Part shown: positions 9,161 to 18,657 of the stretch, piece after piece
How positions within the stretch are numbered: the first letter of the stretch is position 1
Layout of the letters: every line of letters starts with the position of its first letter
Source of the DNA: an uncultured Bacteroidia bacterium
GTDB taxonomy: Bacteria; Bacteroidota; Bacteroidia; Bacteroidales; Prolixibacteraceae
Reading direction: 5' to 3'
DNA length: 64,000 nt
Assembly (NCBI GenBank): GCA_903850335.1
Contig: CAINLJ010000143.1
Span: forward strand, 1 to 64,000
Made by a program: the position numbers and the translations under genes
The notes under the pieces: model-generated
The model's database searches: none
The model's input: the letters and a program-made list of their open reading frames with translations, nothing else
What the model was told of the DNA's origin: nothing

Positions 9161-11269
9161 ATGTATACAAAATCCACAAAATATATAAGTTATGTACTGC
9201 TCTTTCTTTTAATAGGAGTAGTGAGTGCAAGTACACTTTTTATCTCGTGTAAAAAAGAGAGCGGTAGTACCACAAGTGGTAAAACTATGCTTTACAGCTA
9301 TGGCCCTATGCCTGTTGCGCGGGGTGCTGAATTGAGGTTTATCGGGGATAACCTCGACAAGGTAACCGCAATTGTTCTTCCTGGAAACATTGAAATTGCG
9401 GCAGCATCATTTCTGAGCAAAACGGCTACATTAATTACAATTACAGTTCCGCAAAATGCAGTCGAAGGACTTGTGGTGGTCAAAGCTCCCGGGGGTGATA
9501 TTACGACCAAAACTGCCATTGGGTTCTCCGAGCCTATTTCAGTTGATAATTTGGCTCCAGCGACAATAAAAGCAAACGAGGTTTTAACAATTACAGGAGA
9601 TTACCTTAACTTGGTAAAACAGGTTATTTTTACTGATCGTGTTACTGCAGATAGTACAACTTTTATCACTCAGACCCGAAGTCAGTTAACCTTAAAAGTA
9701 CCTCCAACAGCACAAACAGGTAAAATTTCGGTCTCTAACGGTAAAACAGATCCGATCATCGTTTTTTCTGCCAATATTCTGGATGTTAAATTACCTGTAA
9801 TTACATCTTTTTTACCAAATCCGGTAAAGGCTGGGACAAATCTTACCATAACTGGTACCGATCTTGATTTAGTTAAAACTGTAGCACTTGGAGGGAATCA
9901 GAATATAACTACTTTCTCAACTCAAACTGCTTCGCAGATTATACTAAGTGTGCCGGCAATTACCCAAGATGATACGCTCAGGCTTATTCCTGCTTCAGGA
10001 GTGAAGGTTAAATCATCAGGCAAACTAGTTCTGGTTGTTCCAACAGTTAGTGTTACGCCAACAACAGTAAAAAATGGTGCAGATATTACAGTTACAGGAA
10101 CTGACCTCGATTTGATTGATAAAGTGATCTTTGGAGGGAATAAGAATGGTACAATTAAAGCAGGGGGTACTTTGACTCAAATTTTGGTTACAGTTCCGGA
10201 TGATGCTTTATCAGGGATTGTGAAATTTACAACTAAAGCTGCCAAAGAGGTTACCGGACCATCACTAACAATCGTTGATCCCGTATTTACTTCATTTGCA
10301 CCTTCGTCCTCTAGGGCGAAATCAGATATTGTCATTACAGGAACGGATCTGGACCTGGTAACTACCGTATCTTTTGTTGGTCCAGTGAACGGAACAATTG
10401 GAAACCGTAGTGTTACGCAAATGACAGTTACAGTTCCAGTAGGAGCCAAAAACGGGAAAATTACCCTTGTTACAAAGAATGGTAAATTGATTCAGTCAGC
10501 TGCCGATCTTACTGTTTTAGCCAACCTTCCCAATATTACTTCGTTCACTGAACCTAAAGGAATCCCTGGTAAGATATTGACGCTAAATGGAACTAATATG
10601 TTACTGATCAAGGAATTGATATTCCCCGGAAACATAACGGCAACAGAATACGGATTAAAAACTGATACTCAGGTAGAAGTTTATGTTCCAATGGATGTTA
10701 CAAGAGGTTATGGTCAAATTAAACTTCTGACTTATGAAGGTGAAGAAGGACTTGCTCCACAGGTATATTTTGGCGCGACAGATCCCGTGAAAGATCCGGC
10801 ACTAATGATAACAGATGCAACAAATCCTGATATTCCTGGTAACTGGGGTGGAAATATACAAGTAGCAAATGATCCACTGTATGCCTTATCCGGCAACTAC
10901 ATTCATGGTACAGCTTCTGCTCTGGGTGGATGGGCATGGCTCTGGGGAAATAACTGGTATACTTTTCCTTCAGTAACCAAGTCAGACCATTTATTTAAGA
11001 TGGATATAAATCTGACAAAGCCATTCGGTACGACAAATGTCCATTTCCAGATGGAACTGGGTGGAACGCGTATTGACCTGGGAGCAATGGGACTTACAAC
11101 ACCAACCACAGTAGGCTGGATTACGGTGACCTTCGATCTGGCGGCTTTTGGTGATTTACCGGCAACCATTCCGTCAAACGGAGAGTGGGGTATAAACTTC
11201 TGGTATGCTGACGGACCTGTGGATATCACCGGCTTATACCTTGACAATATTCGTTATGAACACAAGTAA
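9161..11269 (+). CDS. multi-IPT/TIG-repeat surface glycan-binding lipoprotein
   Basis: Lipobox (LFISCKK); at least six tandem Ig-like units with the recurring motif (I/L)TITGTDLDLVxxVxFxG; C-terminal domain resembling that of the preceding protein. Confidence 0.8.
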   Translation: MYTKSTKYISYVLLFLLIGVVSASTLFISCKKESGSTTSGKTMLYSYGPMPVARGAELRFIGDNLDKVTAIVLPGNIEIAAASFLSKTATLITITVPQNAVEGLVVVKAPGGDITTKTAIGFSEPISVDNLAPATIKANEVLTITGDYLNLVKQVIFTDRVTADSTTFITQTRSQLTLKVPPTAQTGKISVSNGKTDPIIVFSANILDVKLPVITSFLPNPVKAGTNLTITGTDLDLVKTVALGGNQNITTFSTQTASQIILSVPAITQDDTLRLIPASGVKVKSSGKLVLVVPTVSVTPTTVKNGADITVTGTDLDLIDKVIFGGNKNGTIKAGGTLTQILVTVPDDALSGIVKFTTKAAKEVTGPSLTIVDPVFTSFAPSSSRAKSDIVITGTDLDLVTTVSFVGPVNGTIGNRSVTQMTVTVPVGAKNGKITLVTKNGKLIQSAADLTVLANLPNITSFTEPKGIPGKILTLNGTNMLLIKELIFPGNITATEYGLKTDTQVEVYVPMDVTRGYGQIKLLTYEGEEGLAPQVYFGATDPVKDPALMITDATNPDIPGNWGGNIQVANDPLYALSGNYIHGTASALGGWAWLWGNNWYTFPSVTKSDHLFKMDINLTKPFGTTNVHFQMELGGTRIDLGAMGLTTPTTVGWITVTFDLAAFGDLPATIPSNGEWGINFWYADGPVDITGLYLDNIRYEHK

Positions 11270-11309
11270 TTTCTTTAAGTAATTGATATTTAGCTTATTG
11301 ATTGATCTT

Positions 11310-11346
11310 ATTTCCCCAGCTGCTTATTTATAGCAGTTGGGGAAAT
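11310..11346. other. intra-operonic hairpin (14-bp stem, 9-nt loop)
   Basis: ATTTCCCCAGCTGC-ttatttata-GCAGTTGGGGAAAT; one G-U wobble; between the second SGBP and the GH26 gene. Confidence 0.8.
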
Positions 11347-11416
11347 ATTATGAAGAGCGCATATTTAGTGCATCTGATTGGTAATTAAACCTCTAAAATT
11401 ATAAGGTAAGATAAGC

Positions 11417-12850
11417 ATGAGAAAGTACAGTCTGTTAGTTATGTTGTCAATTAGTCTGCTTACGTGTAAAAAAGATAAGGTTGTGACTGAATTGCCTCCT
11501 AATGAGCGCATAAAATTTGAGGCGGAATATGCCGAACGAAAAGGGACACTTCAGATTGAGACACTTGTTGCAGGGTACTCTGGTAAAGGATATGTGGTGC
11601 CATTCGTTGATTATAGTGACAGGCTTATATTCAGTGTTATAAACGATCTGGCCGGCACTTATAATATCTACATAGGCTATTCGACATTAACCTACGGTGC
11701 TACTTCCTGCTACATACAGATAAATGATCAAACGATTTTTACTGTGCCCTTTCCAACCACTGGTGATGCCTTTGGGGAAGTTAAGGCTTCTCATACTGAT
11801 CTTATGCTGAATAAGAATACCGTTACAATTTCTTCTGGTAATAAACATTTTGCAATTGATTATATCCGGATTGAACCTTATGTCGAAGTGCCTGTTTCAC
11901 CAAATCTCGTAAACCCGAATCCTTCCAAAGAAGCTATTAACTTATTCAATTATCTGAAAGAGAGTTATGGTAAAAAGATTCATTCAGGTGCGACAGGCAT
12001 TACCTCCAGTCTGGATGAAGAAAACTGGATATTTAGCCAGACAGGTAAATACCCTGCCCTGGCAGGGTTCGATTTCATGAACCATACCCGGAATTATTCC
12101 TGGGAAAATAAAGATGACCTGGTAAAAAACGCGGCGTACTGGTGGTCTCAAAAGGGTATGGTCGCCTGTCATTGGCACTGGCGTGATCCGATGCGAATTA
12201 ATGATGCGTTTTATTCTCCAAGTGGTAGTTCCGGTGAAAAAACCTATTTCGATGCTTCAAAAGTATCCGATACACTCTCCGTCGAATATAAGGCAATGAT
12301 AACTGATATTGATACTATTGCATTTTATTTGATTCAACTTCGTAATGCCAATGTTCCGGTTCTTTGGCGCCCCTTGCATGAAGCCTCCGGAAAATGGTTC
12401 TGGTGGGGTTATCAGGGTGCGGAAGCAACCAAGGCATTATGGAAAGTGATGTTTAACAGGTTGGTAAATTATCATAAATTGAATAACCTGATCTGGATCT
12501 GGACCTCAGATATAAAAGCTGATAACATGAGCTGGTATCCGGGTGATGCGTATGTGGATATCCTGGGGATGGATATTTATCCAACCAATGGTGATTTCAG
12601 CTCTCAGGTAAACAGTTTCAATAAATTAAAATCGGATTTTGGAGGCAGAAAATTGATAACTCTCAGTGAGAATGGTTCCATTCCAGATCCTGACAATTTG
12701 GTTAAAGACAAAGCTGGCTGGCTGTATTTTATGCCCTGGTATGGCGATTATACCCGCAGTTCCACCATAAATCCATTATCTCAGTGGCAAAAAATAATGA
12801 ATCATACGTATGTAATTACCAGGGATGAAATGCCTGACTTAAAGAATTAA
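11417..12850 (+). CDS. GH26 beta-mannanase-like glycoside hydrolase with N-terminal CBM35/6-like domain
   Basis: 477 aa; WRPLHEASGKWFWWG (acid/base Glu) and LITLSENGSIPDP (nucleophile Glu) match the GH26 pattern; N-terminal FEAEYAERKG...IDYIRIEPY carbohydrate-binding module. Confidence 0.88.
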   Translation: MRKYSLLVMLSISLLTCKKDKVVTELPPNERIKFEAEYAERKGTLQIETLVAGYSGKGYVVPFVDYSDRLIFSVINDLAGTYNIYIGYSTLTYGATSCYIQINDQTIFTVPFPTTGDAFGEVKASHTDLMLNKNTVTISSGNKHFAIDYIRIEPYVEVPVSPNLVNPNPSKEAINLFNYLKESYGKKIHSGATGITSSLDEENWIFSQTGKYPALAGFDFMNHTRNYSWENKDDLVKNAAYWWSQKGMVACHWHWRDPMRINDAFYSPSGSSGEKTYFDASKVSDTLSVEYKAMITDIDTIAFYLIQLRNANVPVLWRPLHEASGKWFWWGYQGAEATKALWKVMFNRLVNYHKLNNLIWIWTSDIKADNMSWYPGDAYVDILGMDIYPTNGDFSSQVNSFNKLKSDFGGRKLITLSENGSIPDPDNLVKDKAGWLYFMPWYGDYTRSSTINPLSQWQKIMNHTYVITRDEMPDLKN

Positions 12851-12881
12851 TTATCAATCAATTATTAACCTCAGGTGATCA

Positions 12882-14597
12882 ATGAGTGTATTTCATAAAT
12901 TGAGTTTTATTATTTTGGCTGCGGGGTATACCATCTGCACTGTGTCATGTAAGGATAAGTCCGCAATCCCGCCGATCATTCCGCCTGTTGATGTTGTCAT
13001 TGAGACGCCAAACCAGGTGCCGGATCTACCTTTTGGGGCCTGGATCTCCAAAAATATTATCTCGCCTGCAGATTATGAAGATGTGCCACAGTTTGTTGGT
13101 TTGAAATCTGTTGATATCAATGTGAATTTTTCGAAGCATATTACTAAAGTTTCCAGGTATGTCTATGGGAACAATGCCAATTGTTTCACGGGATGGATGC
13201 AAAATGATGCGTCTCTGATGCAAAAAATGAATAATCTAAACATGGGGGTGATGCGGATTCCGGGTGGCAGCCTTTCAGATGTATTCTTCTGGGACAGGAA
13301 AGGAGTTTATGATAATTATGTCCTTAAATCGTATGATCCTCCCATTACTGATGTTCCGTTAACGGTAACGCCGTGGGTAGGGAAACGTATTCAGGACTTT
13401 GAAAACTGGTCTATGGGGATTGATCAGTATTACCAGATGATGCAACAGACAAGTACTACGGGTTTGGTTACGGTAAATTATGGATATGCGCGTTATGGAG
13501 CGAGTTCCAATCCTGTTGCCGAGGCAGCTCACCTGGCAGCCGATTGGGTTCGCCTGGATAATGGACGGAGTAAATTCTGGGAGATTGGAAACGAAGTATT
13601 TGGCTCATGGGAGGCAAGCTATCAGATTGATCAGTCTCTTAATAAAGATGGACAACCTAAAATTATTACGGGAGATCTTTATGGTAAACACTGCCTTGTC
13701 TTCATTGATTCGATGAGACAGGCAGCCAGACAAATCGGACATGAAATTTATATAGGTGCAGTCTGTCTGGAGGCTGAAAATTCCGGAATGGCCAATTGGA
13801 ATAAAGATCTTATTGCACAGGTAGGAGGGAAGGCCGATTTCTATATTGTCCATTCCTATTTTACACCTTACCAAGGGAATTCAACCCCCAATGTTATACT
13901 TAATTCACCCTTATTGATAGCTGGTTACAAATCATATGTACTATCCGAACTTATTTCTCAGGGTAAGAGTCAGGCACCCGTGTTCCTTACCGAATGGAAC
14001 ATTTTTGCTGAGGGCTCAAAACAACAGGTCTCGTTTGTAGACGGGATGCACGCTTCTCTGGTCATGGCTGAACTGATTAAAAACAAATATGAGGTGGCAT
14101 CCCGCTGGGATTTGGCTAATGCGTGGAATGCCGGTAACGATCACGGATTATTTTCATACGATAATGAACCGGGAGTTTCCAAATATGCTGCACGCCCAGC
14201 CTTTTATTACCTCTACTATTTTCAGAAATATTTCGGAGATATGATGGTTGATGTAACATCCTCAAACAGTAATGTTATGGTGTATGCATCCCAATTTTCC
14301 TCGGGCCAGGGGGGAATTGTTATCGTGAATAAAACCGTTCAGGGACTAATCGCAGAGATTACTCTTAAGAACTTCAAACCGGGTACCCGGTATTATACTT
14401 ATACCTTATCGGGAGGGAGTGACAACGGAGAATTTTCACGAAAAGTGTACGTTAACGGCATTACGACTATTGCTGAAGGCGGAGGCCCCGAGAATTACGA
14501 ATCCATCAAACCCAAATCTTCACTAATAAATGGGAACATCAAGCTATTTTTGCCTAAATACACTGTAATACATTTACTTGTGGATAATACTCATTAA
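12882..14597 (+). CDS. clan GH-A glycoside hydrolase, alpha-L-arabinofuranosidase (GH51)-like
   Basis: 571 aa lipoprotein; GVMRIPGGSLSDVFFW, KFWEIGNEVFGSW (acid/base) and PVFLTEWN (nucleophile) motifs. Exact family is uncertain. Confidence 0.65.
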   Translation: MSVFHKLSFIILAAGYTICTVSCKDKSAIPPIIPPVDVVIETPNQVPDLPFGAWISKNIISPADYEDVPQFVGLKSVDINVNFSKHITKVSRYVYGNNANCFTGWMQNDASLMQKMNNLNMGVMRIPGGSLSDVFFWDRKGVYDNYVLKSYDPPITDVPLTVTPWVGKRIQDFENWSMGIDQYYQMMQQTSTTGLVTVNYGYARYGASSNPVAEAAHLAADWVRLDNGRSKFWEIGNEVFGSWEASYQIDQSLNKDGQPKIITGDLYGKHCLVFIDSMRQAARQIGHEIYIGAVCLEAENSGMANWNKDLIAQVGGKADFYIVHSYFTPYQGNSTPNVILNSPLLIAGYKSYVLSELISQGKSQAPVFLTEWNIFAEGSKQQVSFVDGMHASLVMAELIKNKYEVASRWDLANAWNAGNDHGLFSYDNEPGVSKYAARPAFYYLYYFQKYFGDMMVDVTSSNSNVMVYASQFSSGQGGIVIVNKTVQGLIAEITLKNFKPGTRYYTYTLSGGSDNGEFSRKVYVNGITTIAEGGGPENYESIKPKSSLINGNIKLFLPKYTVIHLLVDNTH

Positions 14598-14687
14598 TTA
14601 GCTCTCAAAATCAGCTTAAAGCGGATCAGAATATGAGAATCTGCTATATATATTATAGATTTATTAAAATTAAATACGTACATAAAA

Positions 14688-15341
14688 ATGAGAACTCAAC
14701 TATTTTATTTGATTCTATTGATAATGTGTAATATCGGTGTCTTTGCGAAAGATTACAAAGGACATGCCTGGCACGACTCCATTCAAACTATCCCTGGTAA
14801 AATACAGTGTGAATTCTATGATGAAGGTGGTCAGGGTATTACCTATAACGATTCTGATGCTGTGAACAATGGCAGCGGAAAACTAAATCCAAATGACGGA
14901 ACTTTCTACAATACATTTCGTATGAACGAAGGAGTTGACATTTCCTACACAAAAACAAATAACACAGACAACAATCCTTACAACGTTGTTGAACCAGCGA
15001 TGAATCAATTGTATGTCGGCTGGACAAAACCCGGAGAATGGATTAATTACACGATTGATATTAAAAAAGCAGGAACATATCAGGTATCGCTGATGTACAC
15101 CGCCAATGCTGACGGAAAAATATCATTATCTTTGGATGGAAAGGATATTAGCGGAAAACTGTTGATAAGGTCAACATACAGCTTCAAAGAAACGGTTCAG
15201 TGGAGACAGTGGCATCATTGGAACAAAGCTGAAAACCTGGCTACGCTAACATTACCCGAGGGGAAACACATCTTAACGCTTTACACGGTGGAAAATGGAA
15301 ATATGAATTACGATTATCTTGAATTCACACTTATCAAATAA
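14688..15341 (+). CDS. stand-alone CBM6/CBM35-like carbohydrate-binding protein
   Basis: 217 aa secreted; IQCEFYDEGGQGITYNDSD...VGWTKPGEWINYTIDIKKAGTYQVSLMYTA...MNYDYLEF is the CBM6/35-like beta-sandwich pattern. Confidence 0.8.
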   Translation: MRTQLFYLILLIMCNIGVFAKDYKGHAWHDSIQTIPGKIQCEFYDEGGQGITYNDSDAVNNGSGKLNPNDGTFYNTFRMNEGVDISYTKTNNTDNNPYNVVEPAMNQLYVGWTKPGEWINYTIDIKKAGTYQVSLMYTANADGKISLSLDGKDISGKLLIRSTYSFKETVQWRQWHHWNKAENLATLTLPEGKHILTLYTVENGNMNYDYLEFTLIK

Positions 15342-15388
15342 CTAAAAGAATCTGAATTAATTGAACCGAAATAAAACACAAAAATTCA

Positions 15389-16945
15389 ATGAAAGCAAAG
15401 TTTGAAAATTTTTCCTGGTTGGCTCAGACTGTCAAAAAACATTGGGCAAAATTGAGCTTTATATTTCTGGGTATCAGTTCTACACTGTGGTTTCTGATAC
15501 GGGTAATCCCCAAACCATCAAGGGCAACTTACCCTTGTATGCAGGCGGCATCTCCGATCATGTCGGGTTTTGTAGTTTGGCTTTTGGCCATAACCGGTTC
15601 GGCTGTTGCATTTAAGAAAGCGAGGAATAAATTTCTCCAGGCTAAATACATGGCTACGGTTGTGTTAGTAATAGCTGGGATTTTTGTCGCTAATCTTTAT
15701 ACTTCTGAGTCTGGCGCAAAAACAAGTCCGGACAAATTGGAAATCTGGTACAAGCCGAATGCGCCACTTGGTGTAGGCAAAGGCATTTTCCCGGGCAGGG
15801 TGGCGTGGGGCCATAACCCGAATATTGCATCCTGGGATGGCAAAACCGGGTTCTGGTGGGAAGACCGGTTCAATAATCAGGCGGAAACCGACAAGCTTTT
15901 TTCGCAAACCCTGTTCAGTTTGACGAACTTAAGGAATGAAAAAAAATCATGGGATGCTTTATTCCGCTTTTTCAACAAAACCCAAAGGAATAGCGATGCC
16001 GGATATAAATCTGGCGAAAAGATTGCCATAAAAATCAACCAAAACAATACCGATGGCCACCAAAGCAGCAATGAAATAAATGCTAATCCGCAGGTAATTC
16101 TCTCACTCTTAAAGAGTCTGGTGAACGAAGCTGGCATACAGCAGGAGAACATTACTTTAGCTGATCCAAGCAGGTTTATAACTAACAATATTTATGATAA
16201 ATGCCATGCCGTTTACCCAGGTATTCATTACATTGATCATGTTGGTGGAGATGGCCGCGAAAAGGCCACATTTGTAGAAAATGGTTTTGTCTATTCTTAT
16301 GATTTCAATGGGATGACCAGAGGACTGGAGGCATCCTTTAAAGTAGCAGATTATGTCATTAACCTGGCAATAATGAAGGGGCATGTGAGTCAGGGTGTTA
16401 CGCTTTGTGCAAAGAATTTTTTTGGGTGTACCAACATTGAGACTGACTGGCGCAAGAATTCGCATGGCAGCGGTTTCAGTCAAAGCAGGGAAGGGAAGAG
16501 ACAATACTCAGTTTATCCCGATTTTATGGGACACAAGGATTTGGGTGCAAAAACAATGCTCTTTTTAATTGACGGTATTTACAGCAATAAATCTTTGAAT
16601 GGAATTCCAAACTCAAAATGGACTTTAGCCCCATTCAAAAATGAATGGATGGGAAGTCTATTTGCTTCGCAGGATGGTGTCGCAGTTGAATCGGTTGTTC
16701 TCGACTTTGCCCTTGCCGCATGGCCGGATGCCCCTGATATGATGTATAGTGATCATGCGATGGAAGAGATGGCTTTAGCCAACAATCCGCCCTCCGGTAG
16801 CGTTTACGATCCTGAGCGTGATGGCACACGACTGCCTAGCCTTGGTACCACTGAACACTGGAACAATCCAACAGACAAAAAGTACAGTCGCAACCTTAAA
16901 ACAGGATTAGGTATCGAATTAGTGTATTCTCCAGTTAAGAACTAA
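15389..16945 (+). CDS. DUF362 domain-containing membrane-anchored protein
   Basis: 518 aa; three N-terminal hydrophobic segments then KIAIKINQN...ITLADPSRF...ADYVINLAIMKGHVSQGVTLCAKNFFGC... characteristic of DUF362. Confidence 0.75.
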   Translation: MKAKFENFSWLAQTVKKHWAKLSFIFLGISSTLWFLIRVIPKPSRATYPCMQAASPIMSGFVVWLLAITGSAVAFKKARNKFLQAKYMATVVLVIAGIFVANLYTSESGAKTSPDKLEIWYKPNAPLGVGKGIFPGRVAWGHNPNIASWDGKTGFWWEDRFNNQAETDKLFSQTLFSLTNLRNEKKSWDALFRFFNKTQRNSDAGYKSGEKIAIKINQNNTDGHQSSNEINANPQVILSLLKSLVNEAGIQQENITLADPSRFITNNIYDKCHAVYPGIHYIDHVGGDGREKATFVENGFVYSYDFNGMTRGLEASFKVADYVINLAIMKGHVSQGVTLCAKNFFGCTNIETDWRKNSHGSGFSQSREGKRQYSVYPDFMGHKDLGAKTMLFLIDGIYSNKSLNGIPNSKWTLAPFKNEWMGSLFASQDGVAVESVVLDFALAAWPDAPDMMYSDHAMEEMALANNPPSGSVYDPERDGTRLPSLGTTEHWNNPTDKKYSRNLKTGLGIELVYSPVKN

Positions 16946-16964
16946 TATTACTCCAATTCATTGC

Positions 16965-17570
16965 ATGAGAAATCTCTCTGTTTTGTTTGCTGTACTCCTG
17001 TTTGTTGCGGCAGGCACAAGTAATGCCCCAACTAAGAGTATTGTTGTCTGGGATGGTGAGCAGGCGAACAAGGGTTCAGGTTGGGTGACTTCAAATGGTA
17101 TCTGTACCGTTAAAACGCAAACGGATGTTGCTCATAGCGGTAAATCGGCAGTAAAATTCACCTTTAAAAGCTCGTGCGTACAATCAGAGTCAGACTGGAT
17201 CGGTGCAGGGTGGAACTGGGTAAACTGGCAGGTTGGGCCATACGGCACAAACACCACCAGTATGAAATTCTTTTCCTTCTGGTTAAAAGTAGAAGGTGTA
17301 GCTGCTGAAATGAGATTTAACCTGCTGTGCAACGGTGCGCCAGCGCTGGATATGCCGGAACACCACACTGAAAAAGTAAAAGTCTCTGAATATTGTCCGA
17401 ATTGGAAAGATGGTCAGTGGCACAAAATAGTTGTTCCATTGAAAGACCTTATCCAACCAGCTGGTTTTGACCCGGTACATATGGCAGAGATGCAGTTTTT
17501 TAACACAGGAAATGGAGACGGCAGTTTTTTTCTGGATGATCTCGCTTTTGAAGATGATTCTGCTATTTAG
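16965..17570 (+). CDS. secreted lectin-like (CBM11-type jelly-roll) hypothetical protein
   Basis: 201 aa with signal peptide; WVTSNG...SGKSAVKFTF...FFSFWLKVEG...GSFFLDDLAFED resembles discoidin/CBM11-like glycan-binding folds. Confidence 0.5.
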   Translation: MRNLSVLFAVLLFVAAGTSNAPTKSIVVWDGEQANKGSGWVTSNGICTVKTQTDVAHSGKSAVKFTFKSSCVQSESDWIGAGWNWVNWQVGPYGTNTTSMKFFSFWLKVEGVAAEMRFNLLCNGAPALDMPEHHTEKVKVSEYCPNWKDGQWHKIVVPLKDLIQPAGFDPVHMAEMQFFNTGNGDGSFFLDDLAFEDDSAI

Positions 17571-17662
17571 TTATAAAGCATTGTAAATAAGATTTATAAA
17601 ATAATTATTGAATAGGAATATCTTCAAAAAATAGTCTAAAAAGGTTCTATAATTCCGGTTTT

Positions 17663-18598
17663 ATGTATGCGATAAATTTCTTTAAACAGATCCTTATTAC
17701 CCTGATAATTTTGGCTCCTTTCCTTCATAATGCAGGAGCACAAATCACCGGTACCAGTATGATTAAACATTCTTTCGTATGCACGGATTATACGCAGGGT
17801 ATGGTTAATATGATTTCGGAAGAAGGAAAATTAACCTGGCAATACCCGGCTGATAAATGTAATGATTTGTGGGTATTGCCCAATGGTAACCTTTTGTTCA
17901 ATACAGGCAAGGGGGTAAAAGAGGTAACCCGCGATAAAAAAGTGGTTTTTAATTACGAATCGCAAAGCGAAATATACGCCTGTCAGCGATTAGCCAACGG
18001 AAATACTTTTATTGGTGAATGTAACTCCGGACTTCTACTTGAACTTGCTCCAAAAGGTCAAATAGTCAAAAAAATAAAACTTTTGCCCGAAGGCATTAAT
18101 GGCGGAAGTGCGTACATGCGTAACGCCCGGAAACTTGACAACGGCAATTATCTTGTGGCTCACTATGGCCTGGATAAAGTCTGTGAATACGATTCTACAG
18201 GTCATCTTTTCCGCGAAATTCCGGTTACGGGTGGGCCACATTCGGTAGTTCGTCTTCAACAAGGAAATACATTGATTGCATGTTCAGACCATAACGGTGA
18301 ACCACAAATTATTGAAGTTGACCCTTCGGATGCGATTGTATGGCAACTGAAAAAGAACGAATTACCCGGTATCGGGCTCAAATTTATGACAGGGATGGAA
18401 ATCCTGCCCAACGGTAATCTGGTTTTCACAAATTGGCTGGGGCATAATCAGTTCGGGAGTGCACCTCATGCCTTCGAAATAACCCATGATAAGCAGATTG
18501 TTTGGATATATAACGATCACTCCATATTAAAAACAATGTCAAGTATCCAGTTATTGGATTCGCTGTGCAAACCGTTAAAAGGAAAGGTTTTGCATTGA
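17663..18598 (+). CDS. secreted beta-propeller protein (PQQ/arylsulfotransferase-like repeats)
   Basis: 311 aa, repeated L.NGN(L/T)(L/F) blades (VLPNGNLLF, RLANGNTFI, KLDNGNYLV, RLQQGNTLI, ILPNGNLVF). Confidence 0.75.
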   Translation: MYAINFFKQILITLIILAPFLHNAGAQITGTSMIKHSFVCTDYTQGMVNMISEEGKLTWQYPADKCNDLWVLPNGNLLFNTGKGVKEVTRDKKVVFNYESQSEIYACQRLANGNTFIGECNSGLLLELAPKGQIVKKIKLLPEGINGGSAYMRNARKLDNGNYLVAHYGLDKVCEYDSTGHLFREIPVTGGPHSVVRLQQGNTLIACSDHNGEPQIIEVDPSDAIVWQLKKNELPGIGLKFMTGMEILPNGNLVFTNWLGHNQFGSAPHAFEITHDKQIVWIYNDHSILKTMSSIQLLDSLCKPLKGKVLH

Positions 18599-18657
18599 TT
18601 ACTGGATTTCATATTTGTATCAGAATGAATACTGAAATAGTATAAAGTTAAAACGAA

